From the NCBI GenBank assembly GCA_021736215.1, contig JAIPGI010000012.1:1-39182 (forward strand): DNA of 39,182 nucleotides. Reading direction: 5' to 3'. Each line of letters begins with the position of its first letter. Position 1 is the stretch's first letter. This document shows positions 32,065 to 39,182 of this stretch, in pieces. The notes beneath the pieces are model-generated. The model had not been told where the DNA came from. It saw only the letters and a program-made list of their open reading frames with translations, and made no database searches. The position numbers were made by a program, and so were the translations under genes. This stretch comes from Candidatus Altimarinota bacterium. GTDB taxonomy: Bacteria; Patescibacteriota; Gracilibacteria; UBA4473.

Positions 32065-33714
32065 ATGAAAAAAATATGTGCCGTATCTGGAATCGAATTT
32101 GAAATCACTCCCGAAGATCTCGAATTTTATGAAAAAATGGGAATTTCTGCCCCCACGCTCTGTCCCGCAGAGAGGGAGCGTAGGAGGCTTGCTTGGCGCA
32201 ATGAACAGAGTCTCTATAGTCGGAAATGTGATCTTTGTCAGAAAAACATCATTTCTATTCATCACGAGAAGGCAAAATTCCCAGTGTATTGTAATTCTTG
32301 TTGGTTTGGAGATAAGTGGGATGGGTTAAAGTATGGCAAGGATTTTGATTTTTCGCGTCCATTTTTTCCACAATTTCGAGAACTCTATGATCAGGTTCCT
32401 CAGATTGCGATTATCAATGACAATGGAACAAAAAGTGAAAATTGCGAGTACTGTCAGGATTTTTCAAATGGCAAGAATTGCTATCTGGTGATTGGAAGTT
32501 GGTTCATTAAAGATTCATTCTACTCACTCGATTGCAATCGCAGTCAAGACATTATGGATTGTCGGTCGGTGAATATAGAAAGTGAGTTGTGTTATGAATG
32601 TATTGACTGTGTGCGTATTTATAGATGTGCTTTTTTACAAGATTGCCAAAATTGTCATGACTCTTGGTTTTTGAAGGATTGTATAGGGTGTTCTCATTGT
32701 TTCGGATGTGTGAATTTGCGACAGAAACAGTATTATTTTTTGAACGAGAAATGCACTCAAGAAGAATATCAGAAAAAAATTGAAGCGTTGCAACTTCATA
32801 AATATTCAAATCTCAGTGGCATGCGAGAGAATTTTGTGAAGTTTGTGAAAAAATTCCCGCATCGTTTTGCCCAATTTTTTAACACCACAGAATGCCAAGG
32901 AGATCATTTATATAATTGCAAAAACACACTTGGATTCAACACCATCAACGGAGAAGACAGTAAATTTGTAGATCGTATAGAAGCCCCAAAGCATTGCTAT
33001 GACATCATCCAAACGGGCGCTCCTCAGTGGTGCTGTGATTGCATTACCCCTGATAGTTCTTATATGGTGGCATTTTCTTCGTGGTGTTGGAATTGTAAAA
33101 ACATTGCTTGTTCTGATAATTGCCGAGGAAGTGGGGATTTATTCGGATGTATTTCTCTACAGAGAAAAAATTATTGCATTCTCAATAAGCAGTACTCAAA
33201 AGAGGAATACTTCGCCCTACGAGAAAAAATAATTGAACACATGAAAGTGACTGGAGAATGGGGAGAGTTCTTCCCGATAGAGATGTCTCCTTTTGGCTAT
33301 AACGAGTCCAATGCTATGGGCTATCATCCTCTATCGAAAGAAGAGGTGCTTGCTCGTGGTCTTTCATGGAAAGAAAAAGAGAAAAAAGACTACCGTTCTG
33401 CAACGCTTCCTTGCATTCCAGATTCTATTGACGATGTTACAGACGCGGTCTGTAACGAAATTCTCGCCTGTGAAACTTGTCAGAAAAATTACAAAATTCA
33501 ACCACAAGAATTAAAATTTTATCAAAAGATGAGACTTCCTATCCCTCATAAATGCTTTGATTGTCGACATGCAGATAGGATAAAAATTCGCAATCCACAA
33601 AAATTATTTGAACGGAAATGTGACGAATGTGGCACTCTTTTACAAACAACCTTTGCTCTAGAAAAATCGGAAAAAGTTCTCTGTGAAAAATGTTATAGCA
33701 AGGTTGTGAATTAA
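32065..33714 (+). CDS. CPR-type cysteine-rich multi-zinc-ribbon protein
   Basis: 549 aa with about 50 cysteines in CxxC, CxxxC and C-x2-C-x-x-C patterns. N-terminal part ISAPTLCPAERERRRLAWRN (in part CPAERERRRLAWRNEQ), YSRKCDLCQKNIISI and YCNSCWFGDKWDGL. The middle is a ladder of short Cys repeats (NCHDSWFLKDCIGCSHCFGC), and twice there is a block of the type CVNLRQKQYYFLNEKCTQEEY / CISLQRKNYCILNKQYSKEEY. It closes with FFPIEMSPFGYNES and a zinc ribbon CDECG..CEKC. I recognise this as a very common CPR family (sometimes labelled 'caib/baif'), function unknown. Confidence 0.88.
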   Translation: MKKICAVSGIEFEITPEDLEFYEKMGISAPTLCPAERERRRLAWRNEQSLYSRKCDLCQKNIISIHHEKAKFPVYCNSCWFGDKWDGLKYGKDFDFSRPFFPQFRELYDQVPQIAIINDNGTKSENCEYCQDFSNGKNCYLVIGSWFIKDSFYSLDCNRSQDIMDCRSVNIESELCYECIDCVRIYRCAFLQDCQNCHDSWFLKDCIGCSHCFGCVNLRQKQYYFLNEKCTQEEYQKKIEALQLHKYSNLSGMRENFVKFVKKFPHRFAQFFNTTECQGDHLYNCKNTLGFNTINGEDSKFVDRIEAPKHCYDIIQTGAPQWCCDCITPDSSYMVAFSSWCWNCKNIACSDNCRGSGDLFGCISLQRKNYCILNKQYSKEEYFALREKIIEHMKVTGEWGEFFPIEMSPFGYNESNAMGYHPLSKEEVLARGLSWKEKEKKDYRSATLPCIPDSIDDVTDAVCNEILACETCQKNYKIQPQELKFYQKMRLPIPHKCFDCRHADRIKIRNPQKLFERKCDECGTLLQTTFALEKSEKVLCEKCYSKVVN

Positions 33715-33736
33715 TGAGTCAATCCCTTTACGAGGA

Positions 33737-33765
33737 TTGCTACTTTATGCATTTTGTGCCATGAT
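33737..33765 (+). promoter_or_regulatory. Promoter of the pyruvyl transferase gene
   Basis: TTGCTA (33737-33742), 17 bp, CATGAT (33760-33765), 8 bp, ATG at 33774. Confidence 0.6.
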
Positions 33766-33773
33766 TTGGGTGT

Positions 33774-34667
33774 ATGAAAACCCTTCTTGTCGGCAATTTC
33801 GGTGCTCGAAACATCGGGGACGAACTTATTCTTGCTTCTGCGCTGGAGGACTATCCTGACTCGGTGGTAATGACGGTTGATGGGGAATATTCACAAACCT
33901 TTACCGAAAAGGAATTTGAAACGGTTCCTTTTGTGCCAACGGGTATTCGGAGTTTTTTGAGATTTCTTTTTTCTGCGAAATATCAGAGTCGAATACTTTG
34001 GTTGAACACAAAAATTGTTCAAGTCGTTTTCCCTGGAGGAGGGCTTTTTGCAATTACGTTTCGGGCATGTTTTCTCTGGTTCCTCGTATTTTTATGGATG
34101 AAGCATCTTTTTCCACATACTAAGGTAATCTTTGAGCATCAGGGGGTGGACAGCAAACTGAATTGGATAAATAGAAAACTGACAAGCTTCGTATTATCTC
34201 GCGCTGATGAAGTAAGTGTCCGTGATGAAATGTCTCGACAGGCCGTTCAATACTATTGTAGAAGAGAAGTGAAGAATGTTGGGGATCGTGTACAAAAGTA
34301 TGTTACTCAGCATTTTCAGCCTCAAAAAGAAAAAGACAAACTTGTTCTCGTGAACGCAAAACAACCGTGGAAATATTGGGATTTGAAAAATAGATTTCCT
34401 GTGCGAGAAAAGATATTTATCGGATTTGATCCTTCTGACATGCATTTTGTGCCTCAAGAAATGCAACATTCGGCTCTATTTCCAAAAAATAAAACAGAAC
34501 TTATAAATCTTTTTCAGAAAGCAGAATTTGTTGTAGGAATGAGGTTCCACAGTCTTCTTTTGGGAGCATTTTTTTGTAGTGATGATAAGACTTTTGTATT
34601 GCAGAAGCCTTATTCAGAAAAAGTTCAAAACTTTGTTCGAGAGCATGGACTCAGTCAGCTTTCCTAA
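33774..34667 (+). CDS. Polysaccharide pyruvyl transferase family protein (CsaB-like)
   Basis: 297 aa. GT-B-like fold enzyme adding pyruvate ketals to wall polysaccharide, or a related transferase. Motifs: LLVGNFGARNIGDELILASAL (in part GNFGARNIGDELIL), VVFPGGGLFA, FEHQGVD, VSVRDEMSRQAV, VVLVNAK-type strand (LVLVNAKQPW) and VVGMRFHSLLLGA, the conserved C-terminal signature. A TTGAACA palindrome (34002-34022) lies in frame, encoding LNTKIVQ. It is close to a GT4 glycosyltransferase, consistent with surface polysaccharide synthesis; the substrate is unknown. Confidence 0.85.
   Translation: MKTLLVGNFGARNIGDELILASALEDYPDSVVMTVDGEYSQTFTEKEFETVPFVPTGIRSFLRFLFSAKYQSRILWLNTKIVQVVFPGGGLFAITFRACFLWFLVFLWMKHLFPHTKVIFEHQGVDSKLNWINRKLTSFVLSRADEVSVRDEMSRQAVQYYCRREVKNVGDRVQKYVTQHFQPQKEKDKLVLVNAKQPWKYWDLKNRFPVREKIFIGFDPSDMHFVPQEMQHSALFPKNKTELINLFQKAEFVVGMRFHSLLLGAFFCSDDKTFVLQKPYSEKVQNFVREHGLSQLS
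34002..34022. repeat. Palindromic repeat copy inside the pyruvyl transferase gene
   Basis: TTGAACA, 7-nt loop CAAAAAT, TGTTCAA, read in the same frame as the M23 copy (LNTKIVQ here, LNKKFVQ there). Confidence 0.75.
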
Positions 34668-34727
34668 GGAGAGGGGTTTGATTTTTTTCTTGAAATGATT
34701 ACATTCCGTCCGTTGTCTTTATAATAC

Positions 34728-34803
34728 GGCGGATGTAGCTCAGTGGTAGAGCAATGGGTTGTGGTCCCATTGGCCGTGGGTTCGATCCCCATCGTCCGCC
34801 CCA
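34728..34803 (+). tRNA. tRNA-His (anticodon GUG)
   Basis: Acceptor GCGGATG pairs with CGTCCGC (34793-34799); extra G-1 at 34728 is encoded, discriminator C34800 opposes it, and CCA (34801-34803) is encoded. Anticodon stem ATGGG/CCCAT with loop TTGTGGT gives GTG. The T arm is GTGGGTTCGATCCCCAT. G-1 with C73 is the histidine identity pair. A TATAAT at 34720-34725 ends only 2 bp before G-1. Confidence 0.96.
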
Positions 34804-34810
34804 TATTGTC

Positions 34811-34962
34811 GTCATGGTCATTCTCGCTTGACGAGAATCTTGTGGGTTTAGATGTTTTCCATGTTGAACGACCTGCCTTTTGAGGCAGGAGTGAATTATC
34901 TTATTGAGAGTTTTGGTATATTATTTCCTATTTTTTCAGGATTCTGGACAAGCCAGAATGAC
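34811..34962. repeat. MITE-like element upstream of the GT4 gene
   Basis: GTCATTCTCGC...GAGAAT at the left end and ATTCTGG...CCAGAATGAC at the right end, with unrelated middle (a CCTGCCTTTTGAGGCAGG hairpin). An in-frame ATG at 34852 inside it would add 45 residues to the next gene, which I reject. Confidence 0.6.
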
Positions 34963-34986
34963 AAAGTTATGTTATATTTCGATTAC

Positions 34987-36153
34987 ATGAAAATCGGAAT
35001 AGATGCACGGATGTTTTCGGATTCTTTTACTGGTATTGGTCGGTATAATTTCGAATTAACGAAACGGTTCTTTGTATCACACATTGCCAATTGTCAATTG
35101 CCAATTGAGTGGGTGATGTTTATGAATGAGCCCGAGTATTCTAAATTTCATTTTCCTTCTCATGTTCGAAAGGTACTCGTAAATGCCTCTCATTATAGTT
35201 TTGCTGAACAATGGAAATTTTGGAGAATCCTAGAGAAGGAGAAATGTGATCTTATTCATTTTACGCATTTTAATGCGCCGCTTTTGTATAAAGGGAAATT
35301 TATAACCACAATTCATGATACGACGATTTCTTTTTACCCTGGGAAAAAAATGAACTCTTGGTGGCGGAAGCTCGCCTACAATCGGGTTATCCACCATGCT
35401 ATAGATGGAGCTGAAAAAATTATTACGGTTTCCGATAATACTAATCAAGATGTTCTCAAACTTTTCCAAACCCCAAAAAAGAAAATAGTAACTATTTGGA
35501 ATGGTATTGGAGAAGAATTTACGGATTTTCCAGAAATCGAAAAAGAATCTATTCGTCAAAAATTTAATTTGGGAAAGGAATTTCTGCTCTATACAGGGAA
35601 TTGGAGAGAGCACAAAAACCTTCCTCGGCTTATTGAGGCGTTTGGTCTCATTTTGAAAGATTCTCAAAAATTAAGCGGTCCCAAACATCTTAAGGATTTG
35701 AAACTGGTTATCACGGGGAAAAAAGATCATTATTATCCAGAAGTTGAACAAACGGTAAAAAAACTTTGCCTCGAGGAATCAGTAAAATTTATAGGCCTTG
35801 TAACAAAATCAGACCTCGTACGACTTTATGCTGCGGCAACGGTTTTCGTTTTCCCAAGTCTTTATGAGGGATTCGGATTGCCTCCATTGGAATCTATGCA
35901 AGCGGGGACTCCCGTAGTGGCTTCTAAAATTTCATCTATTCCAGAAATCTGTGGAGAAGCTGTAGAATATTTTGATCCGCATGATGTTTCAGATATGTCT
36001 CATGCCATAATTAGAGTATTGACTCAGGAAAAACTGAGAGAAACTCTTGTTCAGAAAGGATTTGAGAGAGTGCAACATTTTTCGTGGGACAGAGCCGCAG
36101 AAGAAACTTTAAAAGTTTATAAAGGTGTTTTAAAAGGAAAAATTCCTTTTTGA
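34987..36153 (+). CDS. Glycosyltransferase family 4
   Basis: 388 aa GT-B retaining transferase of the GT4 (mannosyltransferase-like) type. Start at MKIGIDARMFSDSFTGIGRY, the usual N-terminus. Acceptor half: HFTHFNAPLLYKGKFITTIHD, in part FITTIHDTTISFYPG. Donor half: FLLYTGNWREHKNLPRLIEAF (in part GNWREHKNLPRLIEAF), KLVITGKKD, VKFIGLVTKSDLVRLYAAA, FPSLYEGFGLPPLESMQAGTP with the E-x7-E pair, and IPEICGEAVEYFDP. Residues 32-41 (IANCQLPIEW region) come from an AATTGCCAATT repeat (35082-35109). A TATATT box lies 8 bp upstream. Confidence 0.95.
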   Translation: MKIGIDARMFSDSFTGIGRYNFELTKRFFVSHIANCQLPIEWVMFMNEPEYSKFHFPSHVRKVLVNASHYSFAEQWKFWRILEKEKCDLIHFTHFNAPLLYKGKFITTIHDTTISFYPGKKMNSWWRKLAYNRVIHHAIDGAEKIITVSDNTNQDVLKLFQTPKKKIVTIWNGIGEEFTDFPEIEKESIRQKFNLGKEFLLYTGNWREHKNLPRLIEAFGLILKDSQKLSGPKHLKDLKLVITGKKDHYYPEVEQTVKKLCLEESVKFIGLVTKSDLVRLYAAATVFVFPSLYEGFGLPPLESMQAGTPVVASKISSIPEICGEAVEYFDPHDVSDMSHAIIRVLTQEKLRETLVQKGFERVQHFSWDRAAEETLKVYKGVLKGKIPF

Positions 36154-36195
36154 TTCTCCCTTTTCCAAAGGGGGAGGGTCTGTTACAATATTCTC

Positions 36196-36996
36196 GTGAA
36201 AACGATACAAATAAAAATATATTTTTTTATAGCACTCCTCTTTCCGAGTGTGGGTTTTGCGGAACTCGATACAAAATTTCGTGAAGAATTTCCTAATGTT
36301 GTTAAAGATCTTTGCCATTCGACCCTTTCGTATGCGTTGGATAGTCCTTTTGAAGAGGTAAGCGCAGAGTACCATAAGACCATAAACTGTTTATTCGATG
36401 ATGCTTTCGCAGAAAGTTCTAAACGAATTTTCAAAGAAGTAGGACAAGAAACATCGGGAAAGGGAACGGAAGGATTAGTAAAAGCACCAGAATTTGCTAA
36501 TACAGGAGTGCAATGTACCAAAAAAGCGAGTGAAATTCGACGTCTTCAGGAAGCGAATGGTCTTATTACTCGATGTATCCCTTCTTCTTCAGAAGGCGAT
36601 GCGAACGAATACAAAACAGTTCGGGAACCCTATTCCGCTTGTCGGGTTGGGGAAGTAGTTCTCACTGAGTGGTGTGGATATCAAAAATATCTTTGGGGAA
36701 AGACGAACGACGATGCATCATTCCGTAATGAGTATGAAAAACAAATTCTCACTCCTCAAGATTGGGATAGATTATTTACTCAACAAAAAAATCACTATAA
36801 ATATGAATCAGAAAAAGCCCGGAAAGGACTTCTGGAAACTATAAATCTCTATCAAAAATACGAGCAAAACTACCGATTTCATGCTTGGCTCAAGGCCATG
36901 GAAAACAGATTTAAAGAAAATAAGTCTCTCTGGGGAAAACTCAGAACGGTATTTGATCTCTATCCAGAAAAATTTATTAACGCTGCCACCCCATGA
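36196..36996 (+). CDS. Secreted protein, first gene of a coupled operon
   Basis: 266 aa from a GTG start; TACAAT (36184-36189) ends 6 bp upstream, so a leaderless mRNA with GTG is likely. Signal peptide MKTIQIKIYFFIALLFPSVGFA. Mature part has eight cysteines (KDLCH, INCLF, VQCTK, TRCIP, SACRV, EWCGY and others), so probably disulphides, and a helical C-terminus. No known domain. Its TGA overlaps the next ATG (ATGA). Confidence 0.75.
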   Translation: MKTIQIKIYFFIALLFPSVGFAELDTKFREEFPNVVKDLCHSTLSYALDSPFEEVSAEYHKTINCLFDDAFAESSKRIFKEVGQETSGKGTEGLVKAPEFANTGVQCTKKASEIRRLQEANGLITRCIPSSSEGDANEYKTVREPYSACRVGEVVLTEWCGYQKYLWGKTNDDASFRNEYEKQILTPQDWDRLFTQQKNHYKYESEKARKGLLETINLYQKYEQNYRFHAWLKAMENRFKENKSLWGKLRTVFDLYPEKFINAATP

Positions 36997-38252
36997 AAAA
37001 CAAATACCTCTGGATGGTAGCAATTTTATTCTTTCCATTGGGAATAACTTATGGAGCTATGGAGCAGTACCCCCAAAAGTTGGGAGATTTTTCATCTTTT
37101 GGAGGATTTGATGATGTATACATGCGTATCTATCAAGATGCGAACGAAGAAAGCGATGTTCACGTGGAATCTCAAAGTAAATATGAATCCGAAATTCTTG
37201 ATCGAGTCGGACAACATAACCTCCGAAAAAGATCTCGAGCAAGTGATGATACATATACCCAACAAGAAATAGAGATACTCTCTAGCCTTGGGGTTATTGA
37301 TATCCATAAGGACGGAGCGGATCCAACAAGTTCTGAAGAACAGGTTTTTATTTCACAAATTCTCAGAGGATTTTATCAATATGAACAGCAGCTCCTGCAA
37401 TTTCAAAATGATCTTGCTCGTGCGAATGGACTCAGAAGTATTTTTGAAAATGATTCCAATGCAGATTCCCCATTTGATATCATCAAAGATTTAAGAATAC
37501 TGGATCAACTCATTTTTGGTGAGAAATACGATTCCCAAAAAACAAAAGAACCTCAATTCCTCGTTTATAATGGCGAAGGAGCCCTTTCAATGGAGACTGA
37601 AGATTGGCAGGATCAACGAATGGAGGCGCTCCAAGAAAAAGGAGGATTTGAAAAGAAAGAATATTCAAACCATACCAACTCCTTAACAGGAACCATTGCT
37701 GGAATTGTTCTAAAACCACTTACAAAGCTTCTTTCTTATTCATTGGTGGGAGGTGTTTCAACGAAGGGGATGTTTGAATTTTCAGCCCATTCTGGGACAT
37801 CTCAAGATACGAGTGGTGCTGGAGGATTCACACATGCTTTAGCACCCCCTGATAAGACGCAAACTCTTTCCGAAAAAGCTCAAGAAGAAGGCATTGCTTC
37901 TGGATTAAATATTGCTATTGAGCAATTACTGGAGTCCAATTGTATCGAAACAGATGCTCGTCAGGAACGGAAAAAAGAAAATGGTTCTGATGGGACAAAA
38001 GAAGATCCATATCTCCAACAATTCAATCGTGTGGGACTTTTTATTCGTTGTCAGGATTCGCGCAAAGCAGATTTTTTAAGTGATCTCCAAACAATTCGAG
38101 AGAAAGCAGATTTTTTAGCAGAAAAAAGTCATTTTGAAGATATATTACCTAGAATTCTTAACTGGAACAAAGACTTGAAATCATATCTAACTTCAGCCAA
38201 GGAAATTCATCAGATATTTAAAAGAGACTTCATTCCCAAACCACAAAAATGA
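36993..38252 (+). CDS. Secreted protein, second gene of a coupled operon
   Basis: 419 aa. Signal peptide MKNKYLWMVAILFFPLGITYG. Acidic helical N-terminal half, a short hydrophobic glycine-containing segment in the middle (LTGTIAGIVLKPLTKLLSYSLVGG, in part), a Ser/Gly/Thr linker (SAHSGTSQDTSGAGGF) and a helical C-terminus with two cysteines (SNCIE, IRCQD). No known family. The central segment could be membrane-inserting. ATGA overlaps on both sides couple it to the first and third genes. Confidence 0.75.
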   Translation: MKNKYLWMVAILFFPLGITYGAMEQYPQKLGDFSSFGGFDDVYMRIYQDANEESDVHVESQSKYESEILDRVGQHNLRKRSRASDDTYTQQEIEILSSLGVIDIHKDGADPTSSEEQVFISQILRGFYQYEQQLLQFQNDLARANGLRSIFENDSNADSPFDIIKDLRILDQLIFGEKYDSQKTKEPQFLVYNGEGALSMETEDWQDQRMEALQEKGGFEKKEYSNHTNSLTGTIAGIVLKPLTKLLSYSLVGGVSTKGMFEFSAHSGTSQDTSGAGGFTHALAPPDKTQTLSEKAQEEGIASGLNIAIEQLLESNCIETDARQERKKENGSDGTKEDPYLQQFNRVGLFIRCQDSRKADFLSDLQTIREKADFLAEKSHFEDILPRILNWNKDLKSYLTSAKEIHQIFKRDFIPKPQK

Positions 38253-38770
38253 AAGAGTTATTTTTAAGTATTGGTGTCTTATTTTCCTCTCTCGTGGGAG
38301 GAATTACACCAGATTATACCCAGAATCTTCAAGCGTTTTCTCTCAAAGATTTTTGGGAAGAGCTTTGGACAGAAGACTCTGCATGGACTGTCCAAAAGGT
38401 GCAAATGAGGCCAGAAACTGCCCAAGCGTTTGAGAATCTTCATCGAGAATGGATGGATGATTATCATCGTCTTATTGATGGGAAATTTATCCTTGATGAA
38501 GATTTGGGAAAACCTGGAACAATCCAAGAAACTGAAGAAATTGGAACGTATAAATGGGTTGAAGATTCAGAAAGTCCCAATAAATATATATTTCGGGAAG
38601 GACAATTAGTGCAGTCAGGAAAGCATGCGGATATATTTACTCAATATCTTCGTACAGCGGTATCGATTCTCAAAGAAACCAATCAGGAAGTAAAAGAAAG
38701 CCTTCGTTTATCTTGTCAGATATGTCAAACAAAACAGCAAGTAGCGATACCCTGTCCAATGTGTTTTTAA
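38249..38770 (+). CDS. Secreted protein, third gene of a coupled operon
   Basis: 173 aa, signal peptide MKELFLSIGVLFSSLVGG (weak charge, short). Mature part acidic and helical, a beta-like segment YKWVEDSESPNKYIFREGQLV (in part), and a cysteine-rich end CQICQTKQQ..CPMCF with two CxxC pairs, odd for an exported protein unless it binds metal or forms disulphides. Unknown family; starts in the stop of the previous gene (ATGA). Confidence 0.7.
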   Translation: MKELFLSIGVLFSSLVGGITPDYTQNLQAFSLKDFWEELWTEDSAWTVQKVQMRPETAQAFENLHREWMDDYHRLIDGKFILDEDLGKPGTIQETEEIGTYKWVEDSESPNKYIFREGQLVQSGKHADIFTQYLRTAVSILKETNQEVKESLRLSCQICQTKQQVAIPCPMCF

Positions 38771-38807
38771 AACTTTTTTAATGAATTTGTCACTTGGACT
38801 ACAATAG

Positions 38808-39182
38808 GTCTTCTTAGTGTCGGAGCTAGGGTGGTACTACGATCACAAAGGGAAGAGAACGATCAAGGAAACAGTAGAAGGAGCAGGATTACCCAAAAAG
38901 ACATATTACGTTAACAAATACTTCAATAAAGAGGGGACGACGGACAAGAGATTTTTTTATGTGGGAGATCTCAAAGTTATGACAGATACTGACTCAAATC
39001 AGAAGTATCATCATGAGGATCACCTGACGGGAATGAGTGTGGACACCGACTCTCTAGGGAATTTGGCACAGTTACAGGATTATTATCCATTTGGAGATGT
39101 GAGGATTGATGATTTGGTATCGGGGGAGGACAATGACTACAAGTTCACGGGCAAGGAAAAAGATGACGAGACAGGACTTTAT
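38808..39182 (+). pseudogene. 5'-truncated Rhs repeat-associated core fragment (runs off the window)
   Basis: An open frame from the TAG at 38805 to the window end, 125 codons, without a normal start (GTG at 38817 possible). It encodes the C-terminal core of Rhs/YD-repeat proteins: HHEDHLTGMSVDTDSLGNLA, QLQDYYPFGDVR and YKFTGKEKDDETGLY, matching 'YHsDHLGS..vtd..G.v.....Y.PfGe.r.....y.FTGkerD.eTGLyy'. The thousands of bases expected upstream for an Rhs protein are missing and replaced by the secreted-protein operon, so it is an orphan core, perhaps leading into a C-terminal toxin or tip domain beyond the window. Base composition is richer in G+C than its neighbours. Confidence 0.85.

Noticed and set aside
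34852-34986. 45-residue N-terminal extension of the GT4 protein
   Set aside because: It is encoded by a dispersed repeat, while the protein family starts at MKIGIDARMF and a -10 box precedes that ATG.

Overview
The window looks like a chromosome segment of a Candidate Phyla Radiation (Patescibacteria) bacterium, most likely of the Peregrinibacteria/Gracilibacteria side but with the standard genetic code. Reasons: low G+C; small single-copy housekeeping genes with little operon logic; a cysteine-rich protein of a family I know almost only from CPR genomes; type IV pilin-like genes; a CPR-style set of secreted proteins without known relatives; and TGA used as a normal stop (uppP, the M23 peptidase, pyrK, purC and others), together with a release factor 2 gene. 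UGA recoding as in Absconditabacteria is therefore excluded. The lineage is inference; the gene calls rest on visible motifs.

Layout. 1-3088: minus-strand cell-division block ftsA, ftsZ, then prfB (cut by the window edge). 3425-4994: stand-alone 5'-3' exonuclease and a divergent degenerate glycosyltransferase-like gene. 5061-5145: tRNA-Leu(UAG). 5290-7958: minus-strand export unit lepB, a fibronectin-type-III protein with poly-Ser linkers, and a small secreted protein. 8055-9415: a membrane PH-domain protein and one or two tiny genes. 9542-13664: ribonucleotide reductase nrdA-nrdB with an NrdR-type operator; the beta subunit is of the radical-tyrosine-less class Ic type. 13799-18071: uppP, maf, a DciA/DUF721-like protein, nth and an M23 peptidase, separated by repeats. 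18130-20730: pyrD-pyrK with two unknown small genes. 20940-24857: secreted and membrane proteins, trmD, purC. 24990-27345: two type IV prepilin-like genes and a sugar transferase that lacks its catalytic half. 27448-31289: gyrB, a tandem pair of tiny membrane proteins, ybaB, mltG. 31452-36153: YgjV-like protein, the CPR cysteine-rich protein, a polysaccharide pyruvyl transferase, tRNA-His(GUG), a GT4 glycosyltransferase. 36196-39182: a three-gene ATGA-coupled operon of secreted proteins, then a 5'-less Rhs fragment running off the window.

Together the genes cover division (FtsA/FtsZ), wall lipid recycling and cleavage (UppP, M23, MltG), surface polysaccharide (GT4, pyruvyl transferase, truncated sugar transferase), secretion (LepB and exported proteins), pili, nucleotide synthesis (NrdAB, PyrDK, PurC) and DNA/RNA maintenance (GyrB, Nth, exonuclease, TrmD, YbaB).

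Two sequence-level themes stand out. First, several genes have a recognisable -35/-10 promoter whose -10 box ends exactly 7 bp before the start codon, so their transcripts should be leaderless; others have ordinary Shine-Dalgarno sites. Second, the window is full of short dispersed repeats of at least seven families. Several have entered coding sequence in frame (M23 peptidase, PyrK, GT4, pyruvyl transferase, PH protein, truncated sugar transferase) or set gene ends (exonuclease, nth).
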